The notes below the pieces were generated by a model. The model saw only the letters and a program-made list of their open reading frames with translations. It had not been told where the DNA came from and searched no databases. Shown piece after piece: positions 1 through 7,979 of a DNA stretch of 38,337 nt. The first letter of the stretch is position 1. Every line of letters starts with the position of its first letter. The position numbers and the translations under genes are program-made. Source of the stretch: an uncultured Eudoraea sp. (GTDB taxonomy: Bacteria > Bacteroidota > Bacteroidia > Flavobacteriales > Flavobacteriaceae); assembly GCA_905479615.1 (NCBI GenBank), contig CAJQNH010000041.1:1-38337 (forward strand), read 5' to 3'.

Positions 1-388
1 AAATCCCTTTTTCCTTTTCATCCTTAACATAGGTGTCTATTAATAAAGAATAGGTTTCAGAATGGATATTTTCCATCATAATCTGAAATCCATAAAAGAA
101 TTTAGCTTCTGAATATTGAACTTCATTCACGAAATTCTCTGCAAGGTTTTCATTTACTATTCCGTCTGAAGCGGCAAAAAATGCCAGGATATGCTTAACA
201 AAATACTTCTCATCATCACTAAGTTTATTGTTCCAGTCTGTTAAGTCTTCATGAAGATCTATCTCCTCCGCAGTCCAAAAACAAGCCTCACATTTTTTGT
301 ACCATTCCCACAAATCATGGTGTTGTATGGGAAATATCACAAATCGATCTTCGTTTTCCTGTAAAATTGGCTCAAAGGCTGCAGTCAT
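1..388 (-). CDS. nrdB: ribonucleoside-diphosphate reductase beta subunit, 5' part (runs off the window)
   Basis: Only the first 129 codons are in the window; the gene continues past base 1. The product is the small (R2) subunit of an aerobic class I ribonucleotide reductase, the di-iron/radical subunit that pairs with the large subunit to make deoxyribonucleotides. Visible family features are an acidic segment WTAEEIDLHED (a likely carboxylate iron ligand), the helix AFFAASDGIVNENLAENF, and the E-x-x-H iron-ligand motif in MMENIHSETY. The start is the ATG at 386-388 (MTAAFEPIL), the usual start of flavobacterial homologues. No clear NrdR box or TAnnTTTG box was found upstream. Identification rests on the translated motifs; which class I subclass it is cannot be settled without the rest of the gene. 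Confidence 0.9.
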   Translation of the reverse strand, partial: MTAAFEPILQENEDRFVIFPIQHHDLWEWYKKCEACFWTAEEIDLHEDLTDWNNKLSDDEKYFVKHILAFFAASDGIVNENLAENFVNEVQYSEAKFFYGFQIMMENIHSETYSLLIDTYVKDEKEKGI

Positions 389-608
389 TTTTTTTCTTTT
401 TATTAGTGTTAATGTAGGATGGAATTTCCTAAGAGTTGGGCTAACAAAGATTCAAAAATGTTATCAAATTGTAAAGGAGGTTTTATTAAATACTACCCAA
501 AGTTTTTAACACCGTATGTTGAAATCTAGGTTCGCCAGTGATGTTTGCTGCGTTTCTAGAAAAGTAAATTTCTGGAAAAAAAATGTCATTATTGGATGTG
601 AAAAATTA

Positions 609-642
609 AACCAGAAAGTATAATAAAACATACTTCTTGGTT
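609..642. repeat. hairpin-forming inverted repeat
   Basis: The arms are AACCAGAAAGTAT (609-621) and ATACTTCTTGGTT (630-642) around an 8-nt loop. They pair over 13 positions with a two-base mismatch in the middle. There is no long T run on either side, so it is not a textbook terminator. It sits about 220 bp upstream of nrdB and may be a transcript end or a relic; function is unknown. Confidence 0.4.
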
Positions 643-893
643 TATTAAATAAGTAAACTAAAACATTAATGATTTAATCCCTTGCTGTTGAGCTAACTAC
701 AAAATATGAAGGGTTTTAATTTAGCTTAGAAATAATTTGGCATTACTAATAGCTCATTTATACCATTGGCCCCTTGATATAAATATCTTTGTTGTAAAAA
801 TGAATAGATTTTAGATTATTCAGCTTTTTTCAAAAAATTAAGTCTCCTGCTAAGACAATACAAGGTAAAAAACAGACTAGCAACTTAATACTT

Positions 894-1131
894 ACAAAAA
901 CTACCGCCAAACCGTACGACTCAATAGATGTTAAAATTTTAATTACCGCTTGGGTCTGCTGATCTAGGTAGTTCCCCCGAAACCTAAAAATCGAACAAAT
1001 TTCATGACCAACATGATTGGTATGGTTATCCAATTAGCAATTTCACCTAAGGGTCTGCATTAAAGCAGCGGTTTTTCTATAAAGATATACCTCCCTCGAG
1101 TCGTACATAATGGTTTGGCAGTTTTATTTGT
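894..1131. repeat. long imperfect inverted repeat enclosing about 175 bp (MITE-like or hairpin relic)
   Basis: The left arm (894-922) contains CCAAACC (907-913) followed directly by GTACGACTC (914-922). The right arm (1098-1131) contains GAGTCGTAC (1098-1106), a 5-base insertion, then GGTTTGG (1112-1118). Outside these blocks 9 of 13 further positions also pair. In all about 25 of 29 left-arm positions match. No reading frame in the 175-bp interior looks real. This could be a small non-autonomous element, a relic of insertion-sequence ends, or an extended RNA hairpin; no target-site duplication was recognised. Confidence 0.45.
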
Positions 1132-1151
1132 TCCTTAAAAACTAAAACTGC
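1118..1151. repeat. inverted repeat GCAGTTTTA / TAAAACTGC
   Basis: Perfect 9-bp arms at 1118-1126 and 1143-1151 are separated by 16 nt. The structure lies about 70 bp beyond the stop of the small minus-strand gene that ends at 1222. It could mark the transcript end of that gene pair, but neither strand has a T run after the stem. It overlaps the right arm of the longer inverted repeat, so the two foldings exclude each other. Confidence 0.35.
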
Positions 1152-1221
1152 TATTATTCTTCAATGAACTTAATTTCGTTAAGCAACTATATTTATAAAA
1201 TCAATTGTTTACTTGCAAATA

Positions 1222-1557
1222 TTATTTTCTAAAGGCACTAAACTCGCCATCTAACCCAACAATTTCGTCATTGGGGTTTTCAAAAACTACATTTATACTG
1301 CCTTTTATAATTCTGTCATCAATATCATCAATAGAAATGGCATACTCTTTCCCTTTTGGAGAACACTTTTTTATAGTTTCAAAATTTAGTATCCTCTCAA
1401 GTTTTAGCTGTCTTTCCCACTCAATATTTAGCACATAACTGCCCGCTGCTAACATCTTCTTATCAGGCTTTTCTTCAATTGAACTACTGGAAGTGAAAAT
1501 TAAGGCCAAAACAACCCATAGGCCAGGCTTGAGGGATTTAATAAAGATATGTGGCAT
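1222..1557 (-). CDS. small secreted protein of unknown function (111 aa)
   Basis: I do not recognise the family. Residues 10-24 form a hydrophobic signal-like segment (LKPGLWVVLALIFTSSSS) with basic residues before it, so export or membrane anchoring is likely; there is no lipobox cysteine. The rest is polar with one cysteine (KKCSPKG) and probably beta-rich near the end (residues about 70-105). The start is the ATG at 1555-1557. It begins 19 bp after the stop of a 57-aa gene on the same strand, so the two are probably co-transcribed. The two products share the plan of a short hydrophobic N-terminus and an acidic tail. The reading frame is convincing because of its signal sequence and neighbour, but no function can be assigned. 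Confidence 0.6.
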   Translation of the reverse strand: MPHIFIKSLKPGLWVVLALIFTSSSSIEEKPDKKMLAAGSYVLNIEWERQLKLERILNFETIKKCSPKGKEYAISIDDIDDRIIKGSINVVFENPNDEIVGLDGEFSAFRK

Positions 1558-1576
1558 GGTAGTTACTTTTATGTTT

Positions 1577-1750
1577 TTACTCCGTACATAATTCTGATAT
1601 TTCGCCCTGTTCTTCAGCTAAAAGATGATCAATGTTATTTCCGGCGAGCACTACTTCATCTACAAGTACTGAACGTTCTTTTTTATCCGTTAAAACTGCA
1701 AGCAGTATAACTAAGATTAAAAGGGTAAAAAATATAACACATTTTTTCAT
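1577..1750 (-). CDS. 57-aa exported or membrane peptide, unknown function
   Basis: This very short gene reads MKKCVIFFTLLILVILLAVL, then a basic patch (DKKER) and an acidic tail that ends in SELCTE. The N-terminus is a classic signal sequence or single membrane anchor; two cysteines (4 and 55) are present. The part NNIDHLLAEEQGE recalls, only weakly, the N-V-E-A-L-A motif of small exported Bacteroidota peptides. The ATG is at 1748-1750 and the TAA at 1577-1579. A 111-aa secreted protein follows after 19 bp, suggesting a two-gene unit. Function is unknown. Confidence comes from the strong signal peptide and tight spacing rather than from homology. Confidence 0.6.
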   Translation of the reverse strand: MKKCVIFFTLLILVILLAVLTDKKERSVLVDEVVLAGNNIDHLLAEEQGEISELCTE

Positions 1751-2115
1751 CAGTTCGCTATGCTTTTCAAGCGTGCAACAGGCCTCTTATATCGAAAATT
1801 TTGAATTGGCAAAGTATGTACTTACAAATAATCTACATCGCTTATTTGTATAATTGGTATGGAATTATGTGTAAATTGCCTTACAAATTCTGTTTTTAAA
1901 TGAACTTTTTTAGCCTTTTATATATTATTTTGTTATAAATCTAACATTCTGTTTTTTTTAAAACAAAGATTATAGTCGTTTAAAATTTTCTTTAGAATGC
2001 AATCTTTAAGTGTTTAAGCGCTGGTCATACGCCTATTTAATCTATCTATACAAATTTCAACAAGTCTTACTAGTAGTACTCCTAATTTTGTAACTTACAA
2101 GAATATACTTAGGTA
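1751..2115. other. divergent intergenic region, 365 bp
   Basis: This AT-rich stretch separates the minus-strand small-protein pair from the plus-strand response regulator, so it should carry promoters in both directions. A TAnnTTTG box is visible only for the plus direction (2083-2090). Nothing else recognisable was found. Confidence 0.5.
2083..2090 (+). promoter_or_regulatory. -7 promoter box TAATTTTG before the response regulator
   Basis: TAATTTTG matches the Bacteroidota -7 consensus TAnnTTTG and ends 25 bp before the ATG at 2116. No clear TTG -33 element sits 19-21 bp upstream, so the match is half a promoter. Confidence 0.5.
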
Positions 2116-2850
2116 ATGTTGCAAGCTGTTATTGTAGATGATGAAAAAAAGGCCCTTCAAAGCCTTTCATGGGAATTGGAGAATTTCAGCGATGAAATAG
2201 ATGTCGTCGCTTCCTTTACCGATCCTTTTGAAGCATTAAATTATCTTACCCACAACACCCCGGACTGTTTGTTTTTGGATATTGAAATGCCCACCATGGA
2301 TGGATTTCAATTCATTCAAAAATTAAGCAATAAGGATTTTCCTGTTGTGATTACTACAGCCTACAATCAATATGCCATAAAAGCACTTAAGAATGAGGCG
2401 ATTGATTATCTTTTAAAACCTATTGATTCGGACGACTTAAAAGAGACTATTGTAAAAATTAAAAAGTTTAATACAAAAAATTATACTGCAGATAAACTGG
2501 AAAAAATTCTCATCAATTTTAATACTAATGAAAAACATAAAAAAATTACTTTCAATACCGATGGGAAATTAGTATTCCTGGAAAGTGAGCAGATCCTATA
2601 TGCTGAATCTGACGGCAATTACAGTACTATTTACCTTGTAGATGGACATAAGATTGTGCTTACTAAAAAATTAAAAGAAGTTAATGAATTGCTGCCAAGT
2701 GATTCCTTTTTCAGGATTCATAACTCTTATGTAATCAACCTTACGAAAATTAAGGAGTTTCTCAAAACCGACGGATATGTTGTACTTCAATCCAATCATA
2801 AAATACCCGTTTCCCGTCAAAAAAAGTCTGATTTTTTGGATTTGTTATAA
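2116..2850 (+). CDS. LytTR-family DNA-binding response regulator
   Basis: A 244-aa response regulator of the LytR/AgrA type. The receiver domain (residues 1-120) has the acidic pair D8/D9, phospho-acceptor D55 in LFLDIEMPTMDG, T81 and K101 in DYLLKPID. The C-terminal LytTR domain (about 140-244) shows the typical KITFNTDGKLVFLESEQILY start and the HNSYVINL segment. It binds DNA through a beta-rich domain rather than a helix-turn-helix. The matching sensor kinase starts 18 bp downstream, so the pair forms one two-component operon. Targets cannot be read from the sequence; family members often control envelope or extracellular functions. Confidence 0.93.
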   Translation: MLQAVIVDDEKKALQSLSWELENFSDEIDVVASFTDPFEALNYLTHNTPDCLFLDIEMPTMDGFQFIQKLSNKDFPVVITTAYNQYAIKALKNEAIDYLLKPIDSDDLKETIVKIKKFNTKNYTADKLEKILINFNTNEKHKKITFNTDGKLVFLESEQILYAESDGNYSTIYLVDGHKIVLTKKLKEVNELLPSDSFFRIHNSYVINLTKIKEFLKTDGYVVLQSNHKIPVSRQKKSDFLDLL

Positions 2851-2868
2851 TCAATTCGAGAATTACCT

Positions 2869-4836
2869 ATGCTAAAGAGTTTTAAAACCCCCCTTATTCC
2901 CTATGTTTTTGTTAACTATTCAAGCTTTTTTTGTCTTATTATCATACTCTTTATTGATAATGCCAACGCACAGAAGTACTCCGAAAGTTTCAAAGAAACA
3001 ACCGATAGTCTTATATCCAAAGCTCCTCAAACTTACCATGATTTAGACGTCATACTTAAGCCCATACAGCGGGACACCAGCTTAATGCGTTATTTTGCCA
3101 ATGCTTCAACCAAAGAAAACTACCCTGAAGGCAAGTCCTATGCACTTAATCAATTGGGCATATCTTACCGGGATTATGCACTCTATGGCAAAGCCGTTAA
3201 ACTACACCAAATGGCTTTAGAAGCTGCCGAAGTAAGAAACAATACAGAATTTCAAATTTACAGTTTAACTATGTTAAGCACCGTCTATCGGCAAACTGAG
3301 GCTATACCCTCAGCTTTAGACTGCGCCCAAAAGGTAATAGATCTGGCTCAGTCTCTAGAACAGCCTAATGAAGATATTAAAAGGAACTTAAATTTATCTC
3401 TGAGCAGTATTGGCCATATTTATAGAACTCTGGGCCAATACGATCTTGCTATTGCCAGTTTCAAGAAAGCAATAGCGCTAGAGGCCAAATTGGACAATTT
3501 CCTTGGGCTTGCCATGAATTATATGGGAATTGCAGAATGCCTTGAAGCCCAGAGTAAGCTTGAAGAATCGCTTGAAAATTATGAAAAATCCAAGGTCTTT
3601 AATGAAAAGGTTGGATCAAAAAGAATCAACATCAAGTCAAATCTCGGAATTGCACACATATATGTTCATCAGGGAAAAAACAATGAAGCGCTTCAAATTT
3701 TTGAATCCATTCTTGAACTATCTAAAGATTTGGGCGACATGAGGATTGTTTCCGCAATTTATATAAATATAGGCTGGGCACAAATGCAAAATAATCAGTT
3801 TGAGGAGTCTCAACAAAATCTAAATAAAGGATTAGAAATAGCTAAGAAATATAACCTGCTTAGTGAGATGGAAGAGGTATACTCATTCTTAGCCGATTTA
3901 TGGGAATATAAAGATGATTTCAAAAAATCTAAAGAATTCTTTACAGAAGCGGCACTTGTGGAGGAAATAATTTCCAATGATCGTAATAAGCGATATTTAG
4001 CCGATTTAATTTCTCGTTCTGAGGCAGAGAAAAAGAACAGTGAGATAGAAGTACTTGCAAAAGAGAATGAAATCATAAACTTAAAGCTTCGAAGAAATCA
4101 AAATACCTTATTGATTGGCACCTTATTATTCGCCTTGTTTACGCTAATGATATATATTTTATACAGACAAGACCAGCTCAAAAGCGATAAGAAGGTGCTC
4201 ACCCTGGAGCAAAGTATGCTTCGCAGCCAGATGAATCCTCATTTTTTATTTAATTCGCTAAATTCTATAAAGCTCTATATCATAAACAATGAAAAAAAGA
4301 ACGCTGTCCATTACCTAAATAAGTTTTCAAAATTAGTACGTAAAATACTTGAGGCCTCTTCGATTAAGGAAATACCTTTGGCTGAAGAGTTAGAAACGGT
4401 AGAATTATATATGACAATCGAAAATATTCGTTTTTCCAATGAAATACAGTTTAAAATAATCATAGATGAAGATATTGATCCACATATAGTTAAAATTCCT
4501 TCTCTTATTCTTCAACCCTTTTTAGAAAACGCCCTATGGCATGGTCTCTCTTCAAAAGATGGTGACAAATCCATTTTATTATATATAGGTAAAGGGAAAA
4601 ACGGTTATATAGATATTTCTATAACCGATAATGGAGTGGGAAGAGAAGTTGCCGAAAAGCTCAAAGAAAGTAAGGTTCTAAAAAGAAAATCTGTCGGGAT
4701 CAATATTACCAAAGAACGTTTGGCTAATTTTTCCAAGGATTATAAAAATACGTTTGAGATGGAAATTGTGGACCTTTATGATAAGCAGGAAGCAGCCTGT
4801 GGAACTAAGGTAATTTTACATATTCCCATTATTTAG
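2869..4836 (+). CDS. TPR-containing LytS-type sensor histidine kinase
   Basis: A 655-aa membrane kinase. A signal peptide (residues 1-35, ending NANAQ) precedes a long region of tetratricopeptide repeats (about 70-370), seen in patterns such as GHIYRTLGQYDLAIASFKKA. A coiled coil (about 370-410), one membrane span (about 413-431) and the cytoplasmic His_kinase domain follow, with H458 in SQMNPHFLFNSLNSIK. The ATPase domain has the N box at N554 in QPFLENALWHG and the DNGVGR segment. The TPR part should be periplasmic and serve as sensor or docking surface, while the kinase phosphorylates the LytTR regulator encoded just upstream. The last 8 bp overlap the convergent DUF3109 gene. Confidence 0.92.
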   Translation: MLKSFKTPLIPYVFVNYSSFFCLIIILFIDNANAQKYSESFKETTDSLISKAPQTYHDLDVILKPIQRDTSLMRYFANASTKENYPEGKSYALNQLGISYRDYALYGKAVKLHQMALEAAEVRNNTEFQIYSLTMLSTVYRQTEAIPSALDCAQKVIDLAQSLEQPNEDIKRNLNLSLSSIGHIYRTLGQYDLAIASFKKAIALEAKLDNFLGLAMNYMGIAECLEAQSKLEESLENYEKSKVFNEKVGSKRINIKSNLGIAHIYVHQGKNNEALQIFESILELSKDLGDMRIVSAIYINIGWAQMQNNQFEESQQNLNKGLEIAKKYNLLSEMEEVYSFLADLWEYKDDFKKSKEFFTEAALVEEIISNDRNKRYLADLISRSEAEKKNSEIEVLAKENEIINLKLRRNQNTLLIGTLLFALFTLMIYILYRQDQLKSDKKVLTLEQSMLRSQMNPHFLFNSLNSIKLYIINNEKKNAVHYLNKFSKLVRKILEASSIKEIPLAEELETVELYMTIENIRFSNEIQFKIIIDEDIDPHIVKIPSLILQPFLENALWHGLSSKDGDKSILLYIGKGKNGYIDISITDNGVGREVAEKLKESKVLKRKSVGINITKERLANFSKDYKNTFEMEIVDLYDKQEAACGTKVILHIPII

Positions 4837-5398
4837 AATTATTCACGGCTATTTTTTCCAATTCCTGATACCATTCTTTGCCAAATTTTCTAATCAGTGC
4901 CTCTTTCACAAACTTATAAATGGGGATTTTCAATTCTTCTCCCAAAGAACATGCCGGATCGCAAATTTCCCATTTATGATAATTCACCGCGGTAAGCTGC
5001 TCATATTCTGTAATTCTTACCGGATATAAATGACAGGAGACAGGTTTTCTCCATTTTGTCGCTCCATTGTTATAAGCTTCTTCCAGGCCACATTTTGCGA
5101 TCCCTTTTTCGGAGTAAATTACATATGCACATTCTTCTTTATTAATCAAAGGTGTTTCCCATTCGCCATCGGCGCCCTTTATAAAGGCTCCTTGTTCTTC
5201 TATGGCTGAAACTCCTTCAGCCCTTAGGAAAGGCTTGACATCTGTGTAGATATCAACTAAAATTTCAGTCTCCTTGTCCTCTAACGGAGCTCCCGCCTCA
5301 CCGTCTATACAGCAGGCACCCTTGCATGCAGATAAATTACATACAAATTCCTTTTCCAAAATATCATCAGAGATAATGGCTTTGCCAATTTCAAACAT
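4829..5398 (-). CDS. DUF3109 family cysteine-rich protein
   Basis: A 189-aa soluble protein of the DUF3109 family, common in Bacteroidota. Cysteines cluster as C20, C25, C29 and C30 (CNLSACKGACC), then in EECAYV, AKCGLEEAY, PVSCHLYPVR and EICDPACSLG. This is the layout of YkgJ-like putative zinc or Fe-S binding proteins, so metal binding is likely; the reaction is unknown. Its 3' end overlaps the end of the sensor kinase gene by 8 bp, tail to tail. The ATG at 5396-5398 is preceded on the minus strand by TATCTTTA (5417-5424), one base off the -7 consensus. Confidence 0.88.
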   Translation of the reverse strand: MFEIGKAIISDDILEKEFVCNLSACKGACCIDGEAGAPLEDKETEILVDIYTDVKPFLRAEGVSAIEEQGAFIKGADGEWETPLINKEECAYVIYSEKGIAKCGLEEAYNNGATKWRKPVSCHLYPVRITEYEQLTAVNYHKWEICDPACSLGEELKIPIYKFVKEALIRKFGKEWYQELEKIAVNNSK

Positions 5399-5487
5399 CT
5401 TTTAAAATTAAAGGGGTAAAGATAATTATTGAATTTTATATACCTAAAATATTTGTTCTTCTGTGATCCAAAAACATTAGGTATACG

Positions 5488-5495
5488 TAAATTTG
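5488..5495 (+). promoter_or_regulatory. -7 promoter box TAAATTTG before marC
   Basis: An exact TAnnTTTG match ending 25 bp before the ATG at 5521. No clear -33 TTG at the right distance. Confidence 0.5.
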
Positions 5496-5520
5496 CCAGC
5501 TTATATAATTTGATAGTCTA

Positions 5521-6093
5521 ATGAATTTTAACTTAAGAGAAATAGCCTCGGCCAGTATGATCCTTTTTGCTGTAATAGACATAGTAGGAAGCGTTCCTAT
5601 AATTATCAGTCTTCGAAACAAAGTGGGGCATATACAATCGGGAAAAGCCACTATTGTAGCAGCTTGTATTATGATAGCCTTTTTATTTATTGGTGAGGAA
5701 ATTCTGAAACTAATAGGGATAGATGTAAATTCATTTGCGGTGGCAGGTGCCTTTGTTTTGTTTTTTTTAGCCATTGAAATGATTTTAGGGATAGCACTTT
5801 ATAAGGACGACGCCCCTGAAAGTGCTTCTATAGTTCCCATTGCATTTCCTCTTATTGCTGGCGCAGGTACTATGACCGCACTCCTTTCTTTGAGAGCAGA
5901 ATTTTATGTTGAGAACATTATTGTGGCTATTATTATAAATATTATTTTTGTTTATATAGTTTTAAAATCGTCAAAGGCAATTGAAAGAATACTTGGAAAG
6001 AATGGGATAAATATAATTCGGAAAGTTTTTGGAGTAATCCTATTAGCTATAGCAGTTAAGTTATTTACTTCAAATATTAACCAACTCTTTTAG
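5521..6093 (+). CDS. MarC family integral membrane protein
   Basis: A 190-aa membrane protein of the MarC family (NAAT-type). It has about six hydrophobic segments, and the family-typical FPLIAGAGTMTALLSL stretch lies near the middle. MarC proteins were once linked to multiple antibiotic resistance, but that link was withdrawn and the transported substrate is unknown. Length matches the family (about 190-220 aa). The ATG at 5521 lies 25 bp downstream of a TAAATTTG box. A 67-aa membrane protein gene follows after 47 bp on the same strand and may be co-transcribed. Confidence 0.9.
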   Translation: MNFNLREIASASMILFAVIDIVGSVPIIISLRNKVGHIQSGKATIVAACIMIAFLFIGEEILKLIGIDVNSFAVAGAFVLFFLAIEMILGIALYKDDAPESASIVPIAFPLIAGAGTMTALLSLRAEFYVENIIVAIIINIIFVYIVLKSSKAIERILGKNGINIIRKVFGVILLAIAVKLFTSNINQLF

Positions 6094-6140
6094 TATTGAT
6101 TTTTGATCGCAAAGGGGGTGAAAAACTAGAAACAACTAAG

Positions 6141-6344
6141 ATGAATAAAACATTAACTATTGTGCTTATAATCCTGGCACTTGTTCTTATTACTTACAAT
6201 GTTACGCTTGTTGATTTTGATGAGCCCTTGAAGGGAAATAGCGTTGTTGCCTTAATAGGGATTGTGGCCTCTTTGTGCGCTATATTGCTGCTATTAATTT
6301 ATCTGACTTCTAAAAAAATTCAGAAAAAAATAGAAGATAATTAG
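6141..6344 (+). CDS. small two-span membrane protein (67 aa), unknown function
   Basis: The protein starts MNKTLTIVLIILALVLITYN and has two hydrophobic segments (about 4-20 and 33-56) separated by a short polar loop with VDFDEPLKGN, then a basic tail KKIQKKIEDN. A longer frame can be opened from a TTG at 6096, but that codon lies just after the marC stop and adds only a polar, unlikely N-terminus; the ATG at 6141 is the better start. The short distance to marC suggests co-expression, perhaps as an accessory membrane protein. No family name can be given with certainty. It ends 14 bp from the convergent S41 protease gene. Confidence 0.7.
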   Translation: MNKTLTIVLIILALVLITYNVTLVDFDEPLKGNSVVALIGIVASLCAILLLLIYLTSKKIQKKIEDN

Positions 6345-6358
6345 TTGTTAAATTCAAA

Positions 6359-7963
6359 CTATTCTTTTCCTTTTTGCTGAATTGTGGGCAGATCCAATTC
6401 CAGAACTTTCTGTAGCATACTGTCTGAAGTTGACTTTATTTTTGCATTCAGGTTTGAGTTAAATAACTGCTCAGCCAAAGCTCCTTTTAAGTAGCGTTTT
6501 ATCTTATCTTCAAAATCATAGAAATTAATTTTAATGTTGCGATCTATTGAGTAGTCTACGAACTTTTCAAAAACTATGTCATCCACATTAAAATTCTGGA
6601 CAAATTCGGCTTCCGAGTAATTAGAATATCTATTTCTGTCTTCCTCTAAATGTTCAAATATAAACCTGGACATGAAACCAAGACTTTCCAGACTTTCAAC
6701 AGCTTCTTCTTCATTAGTTCCAATTGGCACGAAAACATCAGGAATTATGCCACCGCCACCATAAACCACTTTACCCTTGGGAGTCGTGAACTTCAAAGAA
6801 TCTGCTACTTTAATACTATCAACAGAAATCAACTCGCCATTATGATAGCGCTCTGTAAATTTTTGATAATAGTCTTTATTTCCATTTTTATAGGTCTTCT
6901 GAATGGAACGCCCTGTAGGTGTGTAATAACGAGAGACTGTCAGGCGCACAGCTGAGCCGTCACCCAGTTCCATTTCTCGTTGAACCAATCCTTTACCAAA
7001 AGATCTGCGACCTACTATTGTTCCTATATCGTTATCTTGCAAAGCTCCTGCTATTATTTCACTGGCGGAGGCAGAGCGCTCATTTATTAAAACATAAACT
7101 GGTTTATCTTCAAAATTACCCTTTTTGGTAGCAAAGGTTTTTTCTATTTTCCCTTTTTTATTTTTAGTATATAAGATTAACTTATCATCCCGTAAAAATT
7201 CGTCAGCTAACTGCTCTGCAATTCCCAGATAACCTCCGGGATTATCTCTTAGATCAAGAGTTAGTTTTTTTGCTCCCTGACGTTGCAGTATTCGCAGTGC
7301 CATGTTGAATTCTTTATAGGTAGATTCGGCAAATCTGTTTATTTTTATATATCCCATTTCAGGGGTAAGCATATAATATGCCTGAACGCTTTTTATTGGT
7401 ATCCTATCTCGCTTAAGATTTACATTAAACAATCTATTCTCAGATTTACGATAAACCTGAAGTTCAACTGCCGATCCATTTTGTCCTTTCAATCTATCTA
7501 CAATAACATCACTCGGTAATCTCTTCCCATAAAGGGTATCACTGCCCGCCATGAGTATTCGATCTCCTGCCTTAATACCTTTAAGGAAACTAGGACCCTT
7601 TTCTACAGTTCTTATTACGGTGATAGTATCCTTATACATATAAAAATTTATCCCAATGCCCACAAAATCCCCCTTCATATTTTCAGCTACCCGGGTCATT
7701 TCACTTTTGGGAATATAAACCGAATGAGGATCCAGTTTATCCAGAATATTATTTACAGTAACATCTACTATACTATCTGTATTAATATCATCAACATACT
7801 CATAATCAATATAATCTATAAGCCTGTTAAGCTTATCCTTTTTAGAATTCGTTGTAAATAATTTCTCTGGTGTATCGTTAAAATGAAGTTTCCCGCCCAC
7901 AAAGATTCCTAGCGCCATAGCCAGGGCTACGATTGTTGGCAATATATAATAATGCTTCTTCAT
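6359..7963 (-). CDS. S41 family carboxy-terminal processing peptidase (CtpA/Tsp-like)
   Basis: A 534-aa envelope protease. The N-terminus is a membrane anchor or signal sequence (MKKHYYILPTIVALAMALGIF). It is followed by an S41 N-terminal helical region, a PDZ domain (about 85-165, GIGINFYMYKDTITV, GIKAGDRIL) and the protease core. The catalytic Ser-Lys pair is S299 in RSASASEI and K324 in RSFGKGLVQ, with the same 25-residue spacing as E. coli Tsp. D310 matches the conserved Asp. Such enzymes trim or degrade periplasmic proteins from their C-termini. A C-terminal extension of about 130 residues follows the core, as in other Bacteroidota CTPs. The gene begins 16 bp after the dCMP deaminase gene, indicating an operon. 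Confidence 0.93.
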   Translation of the reverse strand: MKKHYYILPTIVALAMALGIFVGGKLHFNDTPEKLFTTNSKKDKLNRLIDYIDYEYVDDINTDSIVDVTVNNILDKLDPHSVYIPKSEMTRVAENMKGDFVGIGINFYMYKDTITVIRTVEKGPSFLKGIKAGDRILMAGSDTLYGKRLPSDVIVDRLKGQNGSAVELQVYRKSENRLFNVNLKRDRIPIKSVQAYYMLTPEMGYIKINRFAESTYKEFNMALRILQRQGAKKLTLDLRDNPGGYLGIAEQLADEFLRDDKLILYTKNKKGKIEKTFATKKGNFEDKPVYVLINERSASASEIIAGALQDNDIGTIVGRRSFGKGLVQREMELGDGSAVRLTVSRYYTPTGRSIQKTYKNGNKDYYQKFTERYHNGELISVDSIKVADSLKFTTPKGKVVYGGGGIIPDVFVPIGTNEEEAVESLESLGFMSRFIFEHLEEDRNRYSNYSEAEFVQNFNVDDIVFEKFVDYSIDRNIKINFYDFEDKIKRYLKGALAEQLFNSNLNAKIKSTSDSMLQKVLELDLPTIQQKGKE

Positions 7964-7979
7964 TTAGTCCAATTATAAT

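Larger units (their letters stand above)
389..1221. other. gene-poor intergenic region of about 830 bp
   Basis: No credible gene is seen on either strand; the open frames here are short and have no recognisable protein character. The stretch does hold a hairpin (609-642), a small dyad ACCAA-CATGA-TTGGT (1007-1021), a long imperfect inverted repeat (894-922 with 1098-1131) and an inverted repeat at 1118-1151. The first half is also the upstream region of nrdB, and the right end lies downstream of the small minus-strand genes. Confidence 0.6.

Noticed and set aside
830..1033. Minus-strand open frame of 67 codons in the first intergenic region
   Set aside because: No recognisable protein features, no promoter, and it lies across the arm of the inverted repeat.
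1051..1075. Terminator-like CTGC-GCAG stem before a T run
   Set aside because: The stem is only 4 bp and no plus-strand gene precedes it.
1205..1853. Plus-strand frames antisense to the small secreted proteins
   Set aside because: They mirror minus-strand genes that have signal peptides and tight operon spacing; the plus frames have low-complexity Ser/Phe-rich content.
6096..6140. TTG start for the small protein after marC
   Set aside because: It adds a polar N-terminus in front of an obvious membrane-protein start at ATG 6141.
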